DNA of 42,905 nt, from contig NZ_CP017675.1 in NCBI RefSeq assembly GCF_001870225.1, forward strand, positions 2,936,106 through 2,979,010, read 5' to 3'. Both the position numbers and the translations under genes were made by a program. This stretch comes from Gloeomargarita lithophora Alchichica-D10 (GTDB lineage: Bacteria > Cyanobacteriota > Cyanobacteriia > Gloeomargaritales > Gloeomargaritaceae). The notes under the pieces are model-generated. The model was not told where the DNA came from and did no database searches. It saw nothing but the letters and a program-made list of their open reading frames with translations. This document shows positions 34,496 through 42,760 of this stretch, in pieces (within the stretch, counting starts at the first letter, position 1; every line of letters starts with the position of its first letter).

Positions 34496-35950
34496 CTAAC
34501 GTTGTCCTGACAGCAACGCCATCGGATTCACCGGCCCTCGATCCCGTTTGCGGATTTCAAAATGGACGTGCGGTCCGGTACTAAAGCCGGTACTGCCCAT
34601 TTCCGCAATCAACTGTCCCTGCTCCACCTGTTGGTTTTCCCGCACCAGCAGCCGATTGTTGTGGGCGTAAAAGGTCACACTGCCGTTGTCGTGCCAGATT
34701 TTTACCAGGTTGCCGTAGCCACCGGAGTTCCAGCCCGCAAAAATCACTGTCCCCCCCGCCGAAGCTACCACCGGTGTGCCCACGGGAGCGGCAATGTCAA
34801 TCCCCTGGTGCATCCGTCCCCACCGACGGCCAAACCCAGAGGTCATCACCCCCCGCGCCGGCCACACATACCCCTTGAAAAAAGTGGGGTCTTTGGGTAG
34901 AAATGTCTCCGCTTCGCCCATCGGCGGCAGGCTCAGGGCTTGGATGCTGTCATTGCTGGGATTTCCCTCACTCAAGGCCGGGGGAAACACCCTGGGCAGA
35001 ATGGCGGCCAAATTTTGCACCCCTGGCTGGCGGCGCAGTTGATCCGTATTTACCAGCGGAGCCGTGCCCAATTCACCCAGGGCATCTGTCCCCAGCAAAG
35101 GATTCACCGGCAATCGAGGCAAATCAATCCCCGGCGCTCGCAGGGTTTGGGGCTGGGGAGTGGGAGGCTTCAGCGCAGACAAACGGGGGGCGGTTAAACG
35201 CGCCAAAACCTGGGGTACTGGGCGTTGGGCGGTGGCACTGGCGGGATTGCTATTACTCATCCCCGGCACCCGCAGGGTTTGCCCCACCTGCAACAGATTG
35301 GGGTTCGCCAAACGATTCACCTTCGCCAACTGAGACAGCGACACCCGGAACCGGCGGGCAATAGCGGTCAAGGTATCCCCAGGCTGTACCTGGTACTGTC
35401 CCGCTTTTTTGGGGGAAACTTCCTGCGCTCCGTGATCCACCAAGCTCGGACTGTTCATCATCGCCGCCGCATCCGCAGGTAAACGGCCTTCCCGCACTAA
35501 AGCCTGTTGCCGCACCCGTGCCAATAAATTTTCCACCCGATTGGGAACCGCTTCGGGGGAACGGGGAGGAATTTTCAAGACCTGCCCCACCACCAAAACC
35601 TGCTCCGGGCGCAGGCCATTCTGCTGGGCAATTTCTTCGATGGTGACTTGATACAAATGGGATAACTGCCACAGGGTTTCCCCCGCCCGTACCCGGTGTT
35701 CCACCACCAGCGCATCGGGAACCGCCGCCACCACCCCTTCCTGGCGGGAAGCGGGCAGTTCGGGAGCCAGTGCTGGGTTTGCTACGGCCACCCCCTGACC
35801 AACACTGGCGAGGGCACCCACAGCGGCCAATCCGGTCATCAGCGGATGGATAGCGTTAGGACTAGAAGCATTACCAGCGGCCAAATTGGATAACTGCTGG
35901 GACACTTGTACGGGCTGCCAATCAAAACTGGCAAAATCATGCTGTTGCAA
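34496..35950 (-). CDS. LysM-containing M23 family peptidase
   Basis: A 484-residue cell-wall endopeptidase. An N-terminal hydrophobic stretch (about 38-58, LMTGLAAVGALASVGQGVAV) may be a membrane segment. Two LysM domains (about 84-128 and 186-229) bind peptidoglycan, then a Pro-rich linker. The C-terminal M23 domain has zinc motifs MHQGIDIAAPVGTPV (H, D) and GPHVHFEIR (HxH). The start is TTG 35950 with a strong AGGAGGT site 6-8 bases upstream. A 290-base structured leader precedes it. M23-LysM proteins of this type often serve in septal or divisome roles. Confidence 0.92.
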   Translation of the reverse strand: MQQHDFASFDWQPVQVSQQLSNLAAGNASSPNAIHPLMTGLAAVGALASVGQGVAVANPALAPELPASRQEGVVAAVPDALVVEHRVRAGETLWQLSHLYQVTIEEIAQQNGLRPEQVLVVGQVLKIPPRSPEAVPNRVENLLARVRQQALVREGRLPADAAAMMNSPSLVDHGAQEVSPKKAGQYQVQPGDTLTAIARRFRVSLSQLAKVNRLANPNLLQVGQTLRVPGMSNSNPASATAQRPVPQVLARLTAPRLSALKPPTPQPQTLRAPGIDLPRLPVNPLLGTDALGELGTAPLVNTDQLRRQPGVQNLAAILPRVFPPALSEGNPSNDSIQALSLPPMGEAETFLPKDPTFFKGYVWPARGVMTSGFGRRWGRMHQGIDIAAPVGTPVVASAGGTVIFAGWNSGGYGNLVKIWHDNGSVTFYAHNNRLLVRENQQVEQGQLIAEMGSTGFSTGPHVHFEIRKRDRGPVNPMALLSGQR

Positions 35951-36240
35951 GGGTCACCTCCTAAAACGGGTGTGAGGGAAAGACAAGACACTGAAGGAGC
36001 GAATTTACTCCGGGCAACCCGCGTGCCGGTCGTCACCTAACACCCGCATCACCCCTCAACCACAGGGGCAGACCTGGAACCGAATTCCAGTAGCCCTTGT
36101 CCTGTATTTAGCTGGTCATACCGGGGAATCGTAAACCCCAGATGATAAATCGTTATGGCTGATAAGCCCGATGTCACCGTCTAACTCCAAAAATTAAATT
36201 AAAAAAAACTTATATGTATCGCAGAAAACATACAAAATGT
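35951..36240 (-). promoter_or_regulatory. Long structured 5' leader of the M23-LysM gene
   Basis: Read on the minus strand, this non-coding stretch has an extended hairpin: ACAGG pairs with CCTGT, GGGC with GCCC, and CTGGAA with TTCCAG around a TTCGG loop (about 36066-36110). Nearer the gene, GCGGGTGT (about 36040-36048) can pair with ACACCCGT (about 35961-35968), next to the AGGAGGT ribosome site. This fits a regulatory leader, possibly a riboswitch, but no known class is recognised. Confidence 0.45.
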
Positions 36241-36243
36241 CAC

Positions 36244-36726
36244 TTAATGTGCTATCTGCCGTTGGGCTTCAAACAAACCCACCGCCACACTCACGGAGAG
36301 GTTCAAACTCCGCACCCCCGCTGACCGCATCGGAATCCGCAGTTGTGTATGACAAGCTGTGAGGCAAAAGTCCGGCAAACCAGTGGTTTCACTGCCAAAG
36401 AACAACCAATCCCCCGGTTGAAATTGAAAGTCCCACAGACCGGTTTGCCCCTGGGAAGTGAAGGCCAGCCAGCGGCCAGGGGACTGGGTATTAGTGCTGA
36501 CAAACCCCTGCCAATTGGGGTAAGTGCGCCAGATCACATGGGGCCAGTAATCCAAGCCCGCCCGTTTCAGATAGCGGTCGCTCAATTCAAATCCCAGGGG
36601 GCCGATCAGGTGTAAGGGGGTGCGGGTGGCGGCACAGGTGCGGGCGATATTTCCCGTGTTGGGCGGGATTTGCGGCTGTACCAAAACCACGTGCAGGGGG
36701 AAATCCGTAGCGCAAAAGTCGTCCAT
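36244..36726 (-). CDS. trmL: tRNA (cytidine/uridine-34-2'-O)-methyltransferase TrmL
   Basis: A 160-residue SPOUT methyltransferase acting on the wobble base of tRNA-Leu. Seen: VVLVQPQIPPNTGNIARTCAAT, LHLIGPLGFEL, WLFFGSETTGLP, and the knot motif IPMRSAGVRSLNLSVSVAVGLFEAQRQ. The frame opens at 36867 but the family start corresponds to ATG 36726 (MDDFCATDFPLHVV); ATG 36741 is an alternative. Confidence 0.9.
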   Translation of the reverse strand: MDDFCATDFPLHVVLVQPQIPPNTGNIARTCAATRTPLHLIGPLGFELSDRYLKRAGLDYWPHVIWRTYPNWQGFVSTNTQSPGRWLAFTSQGQTGLWDFQFQPGDWLFFGSETTGLPDFCLTACHTQLRIPMRSAGVRSLNLSVSVAVGLFEAQRQIAH

Positions 36727-36905
36727 GCCGGTGATTAGCATCTTTAAAGTTATTTTAACTTTTGGGCTGACATCAGGAATTGTAATCATTGCCCAGGGCA
36801 ACCCGATTTCGGTAAACCCCAAGCCCATCACCATTTTTGGCGGATAAAGGGGGGGACTACCCCGCACCGGCTACAATAGCTCTGGCTGATTTAGCGAGGT
36901 GAACG

Positions 36906-37347
36906 ATGGCTCTGAGTCCCGGTACGGTTGCCCCGGCGTTTCAAGCAATAGATACCCAAGGCCGCTCGGTGGCTTTGGCGGATTTGGCGGGAAAAACGGT
37001 GGTTTTGTACTTTTACCCCAAGTGATGATACCCCAGGTTGCACCAAAGAAGCCTGTGGGTTTCGGGATCAGTACGCCATTTATCAGGACAAGGATGTGGT
37101 GGTGTTGGGGGTGAGTCGGGATGACCAGACGGCCCACCAAGCCTTTACCCAGAAGTACAATTTGCCTTTTCCCCTGCTGGTGGATACGGATGGTGCCATT
37201 AGCAAAGCCTACGATGCCGATGGGGGGGGGTATAGCCAGCGGGTGACCTATGTGATTGACCCCCAGGGGCAGATTGCCCGGGTTTATACCAGTGTCAAAA
37301 CCGATAGCCACGCCCAGGATATTTTGGCGGATTTGGGTTTGGGGTAA
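36906..37347 (+). pseudogene. bcp: Peroxiredoxin (Bcp/PrxQ type) gene with a one-base frameshift
   Basis: From ATG 36906 the frame reads MALSPGTVAPAFQAIDTQGR to VVLYFYPK and then meets TGA TGA at 37023. One extra base there, after the AAG codon 37020-37022, restores DDTPGCTKEACGFRDQYAIYQ in the next frame, with the peroxidatic Cys, then VVVLGVSRDD to the end at 37347. With the extra T removed the product is 146 residues, normal for PrxQ. It is either a recent frameshift mutation, a sequencing error, or a recoding site. The rest of the coding sequence looks intact. It sits ahead of an RsuA-type gene. Confidence 0.85.
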
Positions 37348-37372
37348 GGGACACGCAAAGGAAATTCACCCA

Positions 37373-38101
37373 ATGGAGCGGTTGCAAAAAATTTTGGCTC
37401 AGCGAGGGGTAGCGGCACGCCGTCAGGCGGAGGACTTGATCCGCAGGGGGCAGGTGCGGGTGAATGGCTCCCTGGCGCAGTTGGGGCAAAAATGCAACCC
37501 CCAGGTGGATGAAATTACCATCCGGGGCCAGCCCTTACCCCCGGCACCGGCATTGTTTTACTACCTGCTCCATAAACCGTTGGGGGTGGTGAGTACCTGC
37601 GCCGACCCCCAGGGACGACCGACGGTGCGGGATTTTTTGCCCCCGGCCTGCCCGCCTTTGCATCCCGTGGGTCGCCTGGATTGCGATAGCAGTGGGGCAT
37701 TGCTCCTCACCAACGATGGGGAACTGACCCTGGCCTTGACCCATCCCCGTCATCCGGTGTGGAAAACCTACCGGGTGTGGGTCAAGGGGCAACCCACGGC
37801 GGTTGATCTCAGCCAATGGCGCCGGGGGATGGATTTGGATGGGCAGCCAACCCTGCCAGCGCAGGTGCGAATTTTACAAAAAACCGCCCACCAGACCCTC
37901 CTGGAAATCCATCTGCGGGAGGGGCGCAACCGGCAAATTCGGCGGGTGGCGGCGCAGTTGGGCTATCCGGTACTGCGGTTGCATCGGCAGGCGATTGGGG
38001 AAATTCAACTCGGTGCTTTGCCCCTGGGTCACCTGCGCCCCCTCACGCCCCCGGAGCAGGCATTTTGTCAAGCGGTGCGAGGCCATATCGTACTAAACTG
38101 A
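37373..38101 (+). CDS. RsuA/RluB-type pseudouridine synthase
   Basis: A 242-residue rRNA-modifying enzyme. S4 RNA-binding domain (about 1-60): RLQKILAQRGVAARRQAEDLI, RRGQVRVNG. Catalytic domain: YLLHKPLGVVSTCADPQGRPTVRDFLP, the catalytic Asp in HPVGRLDCDSSGALLLTNDG, and RNRQIRRVAAQLGYPVLRLHR. Starts at ATG 37373; the frame extends further upstream over the peroxiredoxin end. Confidence 0.93.
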   Translation: MERLQKILAQRGVAARRQAEDLIRRGQVRVNGSLAQLGQKCNPQVDEITIRGQPLPPAPALFYYLLHKPLGVVSTCADPQGRPTVRDFLPPACPPLHPVGRLDCDSSGALLLTNDGELTLALTHPRHPVWKTYRVWVKGQPTAVDLSQWRRGMDLDGQPTLPAQVRILQKTAHQTLLEIHLREGRNRQIRRVAAQLGYPVLRLHRQAIGEIQLGALPLGHLRPLTPPEQAFCQAVRGHIVLN

Positions 38102-38173
38102 AGGATAGGGGTTGCAACATACCGGCGGTAGCTGGGTCATTATTGTTTAAGGATTGTTTCCGGTAATGGGGAT

Positions 38174-38977
38174 ATGACCGTGAGTGCCTACAGTGCCACC
38201 CAGGTGGCTCGCCTGAGAGAACTTGGTCAATACCTGCGCCAGGTGCGGGAAGAGCGGCAATTATCTTTAGAAGATGTCTCTGCCCGTACCCGCATCCAGA
38301 CCCGGTTACTGCGGGCGTTGGAAGCAGGGCAGGTGGGGGAATTGCCGGAACCGATTTATGTCCAGGGGTTTTTACGCCAGTATGCCAACCTACTACAACT
38401 GGGCGAATTGGATTTAAGTGAATTGGATTTAGCCCCCCGGGTGACCACCCCCCCCACCGTGCGGGGGGGACAAGGTGCTACGACCCTACGGCCTTTTCAT
38501 CTATATCTCACCTACTTTGTTTTGATTTTGGGAGCGATTGGGGTTTTATCCTACGTCCTGCGCCCGTCTAGTTCTGTCTCCCCTGAACCCAGTCCCACCC
38601 CGACATCCGCCAGTTCCCCTCCCCCGGTGGCGGTTTCCCCGTCCCCCCAGGTTAGCCCCACCAACCTGCCCACCAACCTGCCGCCAACCCCGGCTCTGAC
38701 GGAATTGCGAGTGCAAGTGGACTTGACGGGGCAATCCTGGTTGCAGGTGGTGGCGGATGGGGAGGTCGTGTTTGAGGGCATTTTGAATCCGGGGGCAACG
38801 GATCGCTGGACGGCCAAAAAATCCCTAGTGCTGGCCGCGGGCAACGCCGGGGAGGTACAGGTGCGGGTGAATGACAGTGCCCCCCAACCCCTAGGCGCAC
38901 CGGGTGAAGTCAAAGAAGTGACCCTGACCCTCGAAAATCCCACCCTGCCGACCCCACGTCCCACCCCGACACCCTAA
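38174..38977 (+). CDS. rodZ: RodZ-like helix-turn-helix membrane protein
   Basis: A 267-residue protein. Helix-turn-helix region (about 12-75): LGQYLRQVREERQLSLEDVS, ARTRIQTRLLRALEAG, LPEPIYVQGFLRQYANLL. One membrane helix (about 110-129), a Pro/Ser linker, then a DUF4115-type beta domain (about 170-255) with SWLQVVADGEVVFEG. RodZ links MreB to the cell-shape machinery. Its TAA overlaps the next gene's ATG by one base. Confidence 0.9.
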   Translation: MTVSAYSATQVARLRELGQYLRQVREERQLSLEDVSARTRIQTRLLRALEAGQVGELPEPIYVQGFLRQYANLLQLGELDLSELDLAPRVTTPPTVRGGQGATTLRPFHLYLTYFVLILGAIGVLSYVLRPSSSVSPEPSPTPTSASSPPPVAVSPSPQVSPTNLPTNLPPTPALTELRVQVDLTGQSWLQVVADGEVVFEGILNPGATDRWTAKKSLVLAAGNAGEVQVRVNDSAPQPLGAPGEVKEVTLTLENPTLPTPRPTPTP

Positions 38978-39534
38978 TGGTTTTGGTTTTGGCTTGGGAA
39001 TGGTTGCCCCCTAGTCTTCTGTCGCCCCAAGGGGTGATGGTGCTTCTCTTGGTGGGGTACGGCACCGCCCTGTGGCTGTTTTTGCGGGGTGCCCCCAAAA
39101 TCTACACGGTGATGGCCTCCGATCTGGAACTGGCTCGCTGGCTCTATGAAGAAGATTTGGGCTTGGAACGGGCGGAAGTGCCATTACATTATTATTACAA
39201 CTACGAACAGGCATTGGGGCTAACTGACCCGTTAATGTCCACCCAACGCCTGGGGAAGACCGCCCCCGCCGGTTTTTGGTACCAACTACGCAAAAACACC
39301 CAGTTGCATCTCATCGGCGGTGCCAGACCCGCCGAGCAGGGCTGGGTACGGCTGGTGTGTTTTGACCGGGATTGTTTGGACTGGTTGCTCCTGCGGGGGC
39401 AAATGCGCGCCCTGCCTACCAAAATTTTGCAGGAGCGTCCCTTGCGCTATCTCCTGCGGGGCAGTGAGGGGCAGACCCTAGAGTTTGTGGAAGTGGCACG
39501 GGTGAACCCCCCCGCCCGTCTGCCCATCGGATAA
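38977..39534 (+). CDS. Cyanobacterial conserved membrane-anchored protein
   Basis: A 185-residue protein coupled to rodZ (TAATG overlap). A hydrophobic N-terminal segment (about 20-38, VMVLLLVGYGTALWLFLRG) is followed by a soluble domain with VMASDLELARWLYEEDLGLE, a Tyr-rich HYYYNYEQALGL and DRDCLDWLLLRGQM. I do not know the function. Its coupling to rodZ suggests a cell-shape or envelope role by association only. Confidence 0.75.
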   Translation: MVLVLAWEWLPPSLLSPQGVMVLLLVGYGTALWLFLRGAPKIYTVMASDLELARWLYEEDLGLERAEVPLHYYYNYEQALGLTDPLMSTQRLGKTAPAGFWYQLRKNTQLHLIGGARPAEQGWVRLVCFDRDCLDWLLLRGQMRALPTKILQERPLRYLLRGSEGQTLEFVEVARVNPPARLPIG

Positions 39535-39650
39535 AGGAATCTGGAAGCTAAACGGTATATTTTGTAGCGGTTTTTACAAATAGCTTCCGATTATCCTAAT
39601 TGTAAGCCCCGAATTTTGGGTAATCTCTTCGGGTAATGTTGTGGTTCCTC

Positions 39651-41279
39651 ATGGCAGATGATGCACCCATTTGGTTGACGCAGGTTTGTCCCTGGCAGGC
39701 TACGGTTTGGCAACGGGCTTTGGCTTCGCAAAATGTGTCAGTGCAATGGCAGTCCGAGGGGGATTGGCAGAGGGTATGGACTGATAACCCCCGCCTGTGG
39801 TTGTTGGATGTGGCGGTCACGGCGCAGGATTTAGCCATTTATTGTGAATGGTGGCAGGGTCATTGTGCCCATATTCCTTTGGGGTTGCTGGATTCCCGAC
39901 AGAGGCAGGTGCCGGAGTCGCAACAAATCCAGGCGCAACAGTGGGGGGCGTTGGGGGTACTGCCCGGTTTTGACCGGGAGCATCTCACCCGCTCGGTAGC
40001 GGCCAATTTGCGGCAGGTCTTGGCCTGGTTGGGGGTGGGGGAATTGGATAAAGCCCGCCTGGTGCCGGTGTTGGTGGCCTTACCGGAACTGGCTCTGGAG
40101 GCACCCGCCCCGGTGACCCACAAGCAGGAATCTCGTCCCAATCTGGCACCCCCAACCCCCCAACCCACGACCAACTCGCCAATATCCCCGGTGACTGCTC
40201 ATCCTCCGGTGGCCAAAGGGGTGCGCCGGTATCGGGGGGTAGAGGTGTCCCCCCCCAGTCAGGAACCGCTATCACCGTCCTCCCAACCGGGTGTGCGTTA
40301 CCGGGGGGTTGAAGTTGCACCGACCAGCCGGGAATTGGTCAAACCACCATCCCAGACCGGCGTGCGTTATCGGGGGGTGGATATGCCGCCGACTGCACCC
40401 GCCGTATCCCCCCCGCCGGTGGAAATCCCTGCTGTCCGGTCAGAGGCATTGAAACCACCCCCCCCGCCCAAACCCTGCCTGGGAGGGCGTTACCAAATCC
40501 TCTATCCCTTGGGGGTGGGGGGCTTTTGCCAAACCCTGTTGGCCTTGGATATGCAACGTCCCGGCCATCCCCAATGTGTGGTCAAACAACTCCGCCCCAG
40601 CCAGGAGGATGCCCAACATCTGGCGATTGCCCGCCGGTTGTTTCGTGCAGAGGCGGAAACCCTGGAAAAGTTGGGACAACATCCCCAAATTCCCCGTTTG
40701 TTGGCCTATTTCGAGCAGGAAGAGCAGTTTTATCTGGTGCAGGAGTATATCCAGGGGAATTTACTGCACGAAAAGCTGATCCCCGGCCAAGCCCTCCCGG
40801 AGCAGGAAGTGGTGCAGATGTTGTGGGAATTGCTGGAAATTTTAAGATTTGTGCATGGGCAAGGGGTGATTCACCGGGATATTAAACCCACGAATATCAT
40901 CCGCCGTCAAGAGGATAACCAGCTGGTCTTGATTGATTTTGGGGCGGTGAAAACCATTGGTCAAACAATGACGGCGGCGCGCACGGTGGCGGTGGGTACC
41001 CAGGGCTATGCCCCCCTCGAACAATGCCTGGGGCAACCGGTGTGGGGCAGTGACCTCTACGCCCTGGGGATGGTCGCCATCCAAGCCTTGACCGGCCAAG
41101 CTCCCCAAATCCTCACGGTGGATGGGAAAACCGGGGAATGGCAATGGCGACCCGGATGGGTGAGTGCCCCCTTTGCCAATATTCTGACCAAGCTGGTGCG
41201 GCGGGACTGGATGCACCGTTATCGCACCACGGGGGAAGTGATGGAAGCCCTGCACCCCCTCACGGATTGGTTGCGTTAG
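39651..41279 (+). CDS. Serine/threonine protein kinase with repeated RYRGVEV linker
   Basis: A 542-residue protein. Residues 1-140 form an unrecognised domain with conserved-looking Trp residues (WLTQVCPWQATVWQRAL). Residues 150-275 are a Pro/Ser/Gln-rich linker containing RYRGVEV three times at a fixed 23-residue spacing (about 193, 216, 239). The kinase domain (about 279-540) has LGVGGFCQTLLALD (Gly loop), CVVKQL (Lys), HRDIKPTNII (catalytic loop), DFGAVKTIG (DFG) and GTQGYAPLEQ. All catalytic residues are present. No membrane helix is seen, so it is probably soluble. ATG 39651 chosen; ATG 39636 is also in frame. Confidence 0.92.
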   Translation: MADDAPIWLTQVCPWQATVWQRALASQNVSVQWQSEGDWQRVWTDNPRLWLLDVAVTAQDLAIYCEWWQGHCAHIPLGLLDSRQRQVPESQQIQAQQWGALGVLPGFDREHLTRSVAANLRQVLAWLGVGELDKARLVPVLVALPELALEAPAPVTHKQESRPNLAPPTPQPTTNSPISPVTAHPPVAKGVRRYRGVEVSPPSQEPLSPSSQPGVRYRGVEVAPTSRELVKPPSQTGVRYRGVDMPPTAPAVSPPPVEIPAVRSEALKPPPPPKPCLGGRYQILYPLGVGGFCQTLLALDMQRPGHPQCVVKQLRPSQEDAQHLAIARRLFRAEAETLEKLGQHPQIPRLLAYFEQEEQFYLVQEYIQGNLLHEKLIPGQALPEQEVVQMLWELLEILRFVHGQGVIHRDIKPTNIIRRQEDNQLVLIDFGAVKTIGQTMTAARTVAVGTQGYAPLEQCLGQPVWGSDLYALGMVAIQALTGQAPQILTVDGKTGEWQWRPGWVSAPFANILTKLVRRDWMHRYRTTGEVMEALHPLTDWLR

Positions 41280-41327
41280 AACCCATTTCCGGGCAAAGTA
41301 TTAACCAGTGTTTTCCGGTTAATCTGC

Positions 41328-42317
41328 ATGGTGACTCAGGTTGGGGGATGTCGGTGGGATTGGCAAATTGCCCAAGTGCAAGCCATTTATGAACAACCGC
41401 TGTTGGATTTAATCCACCAGGCCGCCACCGTCCATCGCCAATACCATCCCCCTGCGGAAATCCAGGTGTGTAAATTGGTTTCCATCAAAACCGGGGGCTG
41501 TGTGGAAGATTGCGGCTATTGCGCCCAATCCGCCCACCACGACACCGGCATTGCCCCCCAGCCGCTGATGGCGGTGGATGAGGTTTTGGCGGTTGCCCAG
41601 CGTGCCCAAGCCCAGGGGGTGAGTCGGGTCTGTTTGGGAGCCGCTTGGCGTGAAGTCCGACCGGGGAAACAATTTGACCAGGTATTGGACATGATTCGCC
41701 AGATTACCGCCCTGGGGTTAGAAGTATGTTGTACATTAGGAATGCTAACTTCGGAACAGGCTGAACGCTTGGACGAGGCGGGTTTATACGCCTATAACCA
41801 TAACTTGGACACCTCCCGCAGTTATTATCCGCAAGTGATCCGCACCCGCAGTTATGATGACCGTCTGCATACCCTGGCTCAGGTGCGCCAAACGCCGATG
41901 ACCGTGTGTTGTGGTGGGATTTTGGGTTTGGGGGAAACCCACGGCGACCGGATGGAGTTATTAACCACCCTGGCGAACCTGCAACCCCACCCGGAATCCG
42001 TACCCATCAACATTCTTTCCCAGGTGGCGGGCACTCCCTTGGCCGGACAAAACCCTGTCCCCATCTGGGATGTGCTGCGGGTTGTGGCTACTGCCCGTAT
42101 CCTGATGCCCAAGAGTGATCTGCGATTGGCCGCTGGGCGAGCCAAACTAAGTCCCACGGAGCAAGCCCTTTGTTTTTTGGCGGGGGTAAATTCGATTTTT
42201 TCCAGCGATGATGGGCAAATGCTTACCCGCACCACTCCCTGCCCAGATTATCACCAGGATCAGGAATTGCTCAATCAACTGGGGCTGATGCCCCGCCCCG
42301 CCCGGTCGAGGGTTTAG
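41328..42317 (+). CDS. bioB: Biotin synthase
   Basis: A 329-residue radical SAM enzyme that inserts sulfur into dethiobiotin. The radical SAM cluster motif CxxxCxxC is in [16 protein letters not shown]; also [38 protein letters not shown] and the C-terminal [22 protein letters not shown]. Normal length. Starts at ATG 41328, 48 bases after the kinase stop. Confidence 0.97.
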   Translation: MVTQVGGCRWDWQIAQVQAIYEQPLLDLIHQAATVHRQYHPPAEIQVCKLVSIKTGGCVEDCGYCAQSAHHDTGIAPQPLMAVDEVLAVAQRAQAQGVSRVCLGAAWREVRPGKQFDQVLDMIRQITALGLEVCCTLGMLTSEQAERLDEAGLYAYNHNLDTSRSYYPQVIRTRSYDDRLHTLAQVRQTPMTVCCGGILGLGETHGDRMELLTTLANLQPHPESVPINILSQVAGTPLAGQNPVPIWDVLRVVATARILMPKSDLRLAAGRAKLSPTEQALCFLAGVNSIFSSDDGQMLTRTTPCPDYHQDQELLNQLGLMPRPARSRV

Positions 42318-42378
42318 CGGGACTACTTATAGCAATCCGGCGTTGCTGAATCTGGGTTTGATAATCAAAAATCACATA

Positions 42379-42489
42379 TAGCAATCCCACCCGATAGCCT
42401 GCGTGGCGTAGCCATTTAACGAACAGAAATTCCACAGAACCAGGGACGGGGGCGGTGCCCCTGCGACCGATTTTTAGAGGTGTCCTTTA
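42379..42489. mobile_element. Hybrid mini-element: family A left end, family E right end
   Basis: The left end TAGCAATCCC (after TA at 42377-42378), GCGTGGCGTAGCCATTTAACGA and ACAGAAATTCC resemble family A. The core CAGAACCAGGGACGGGGGC with CTGCGACCGA is shared. The right end TTTTTAGAGGTGTCCTTTA is that of family E. A second TAGCAATCC end, with its own small hairpin, is at 42330. Confidence 0.6.
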
Positions 42490-42543
42490 GTCGATCTCAC
42501 CAAAGAAGAGCGAGTAGCTTTACCCAAAATGGGCGATAAAAGC

Positions 42544-42760
42544 CGAGCGTTTGACCTCCGGGGATGATCATTGGAGCTTTGACCTCCATCCTTTGAGGTT
42601 TAGGCTGGAAAACTTGAGCTTAGACGTGGACTGTTTGACCTCTGAGCTTGATCAGCCGAGCTTGAACCTGCAAACTTTGAGCTTTGACCGGCAACTGTCG
42701 AGCTTTGACTTGCAACTGTCGAGCTTTGAGCTATAACCTTTGACCTCTGAGCTTGATGAT
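42544..42760. repeat. Degenerate short repeat array based on GAGCTTTGAC / TTTGACCTCTGAGCTTGA
   Basis: A low-complexity stretch built from GAGCTT-, TTTGACC- and CTCTGAGCTTGA-type words. The cleanest part is three near-identical 21-base units at 42658-42678, 42679-42699 and 42700-42720, plus a partial fourth to 42730. Both strands are open in one frame because 21 is a multiple of three (7-residue repeats such as SFDLQLS). The remaining sequence to the right edge (42761-42905) shows no gene. Confidence 0.7.

Noticed and set aside
35951-36240. Firm call of a ydaO/c-di-AMP riboswitch
   Set aside because: Only a short AGCTAA-containing segment is similar; the conserved purine-rich cores of the class are not recognisable.
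37020-37029. RF2-like programmed frameshift in the peroxiredoxin gene
   Set aside because: There is no CTT-TGA-C slip site or upstream SD-like stimulator, and the family is not known to be recoded; a mutation or sequencing error is simpler.
42658-42730. CRISPR array
   Set aside because: The 21-base units are direct neighbours with no unique spacers between them.
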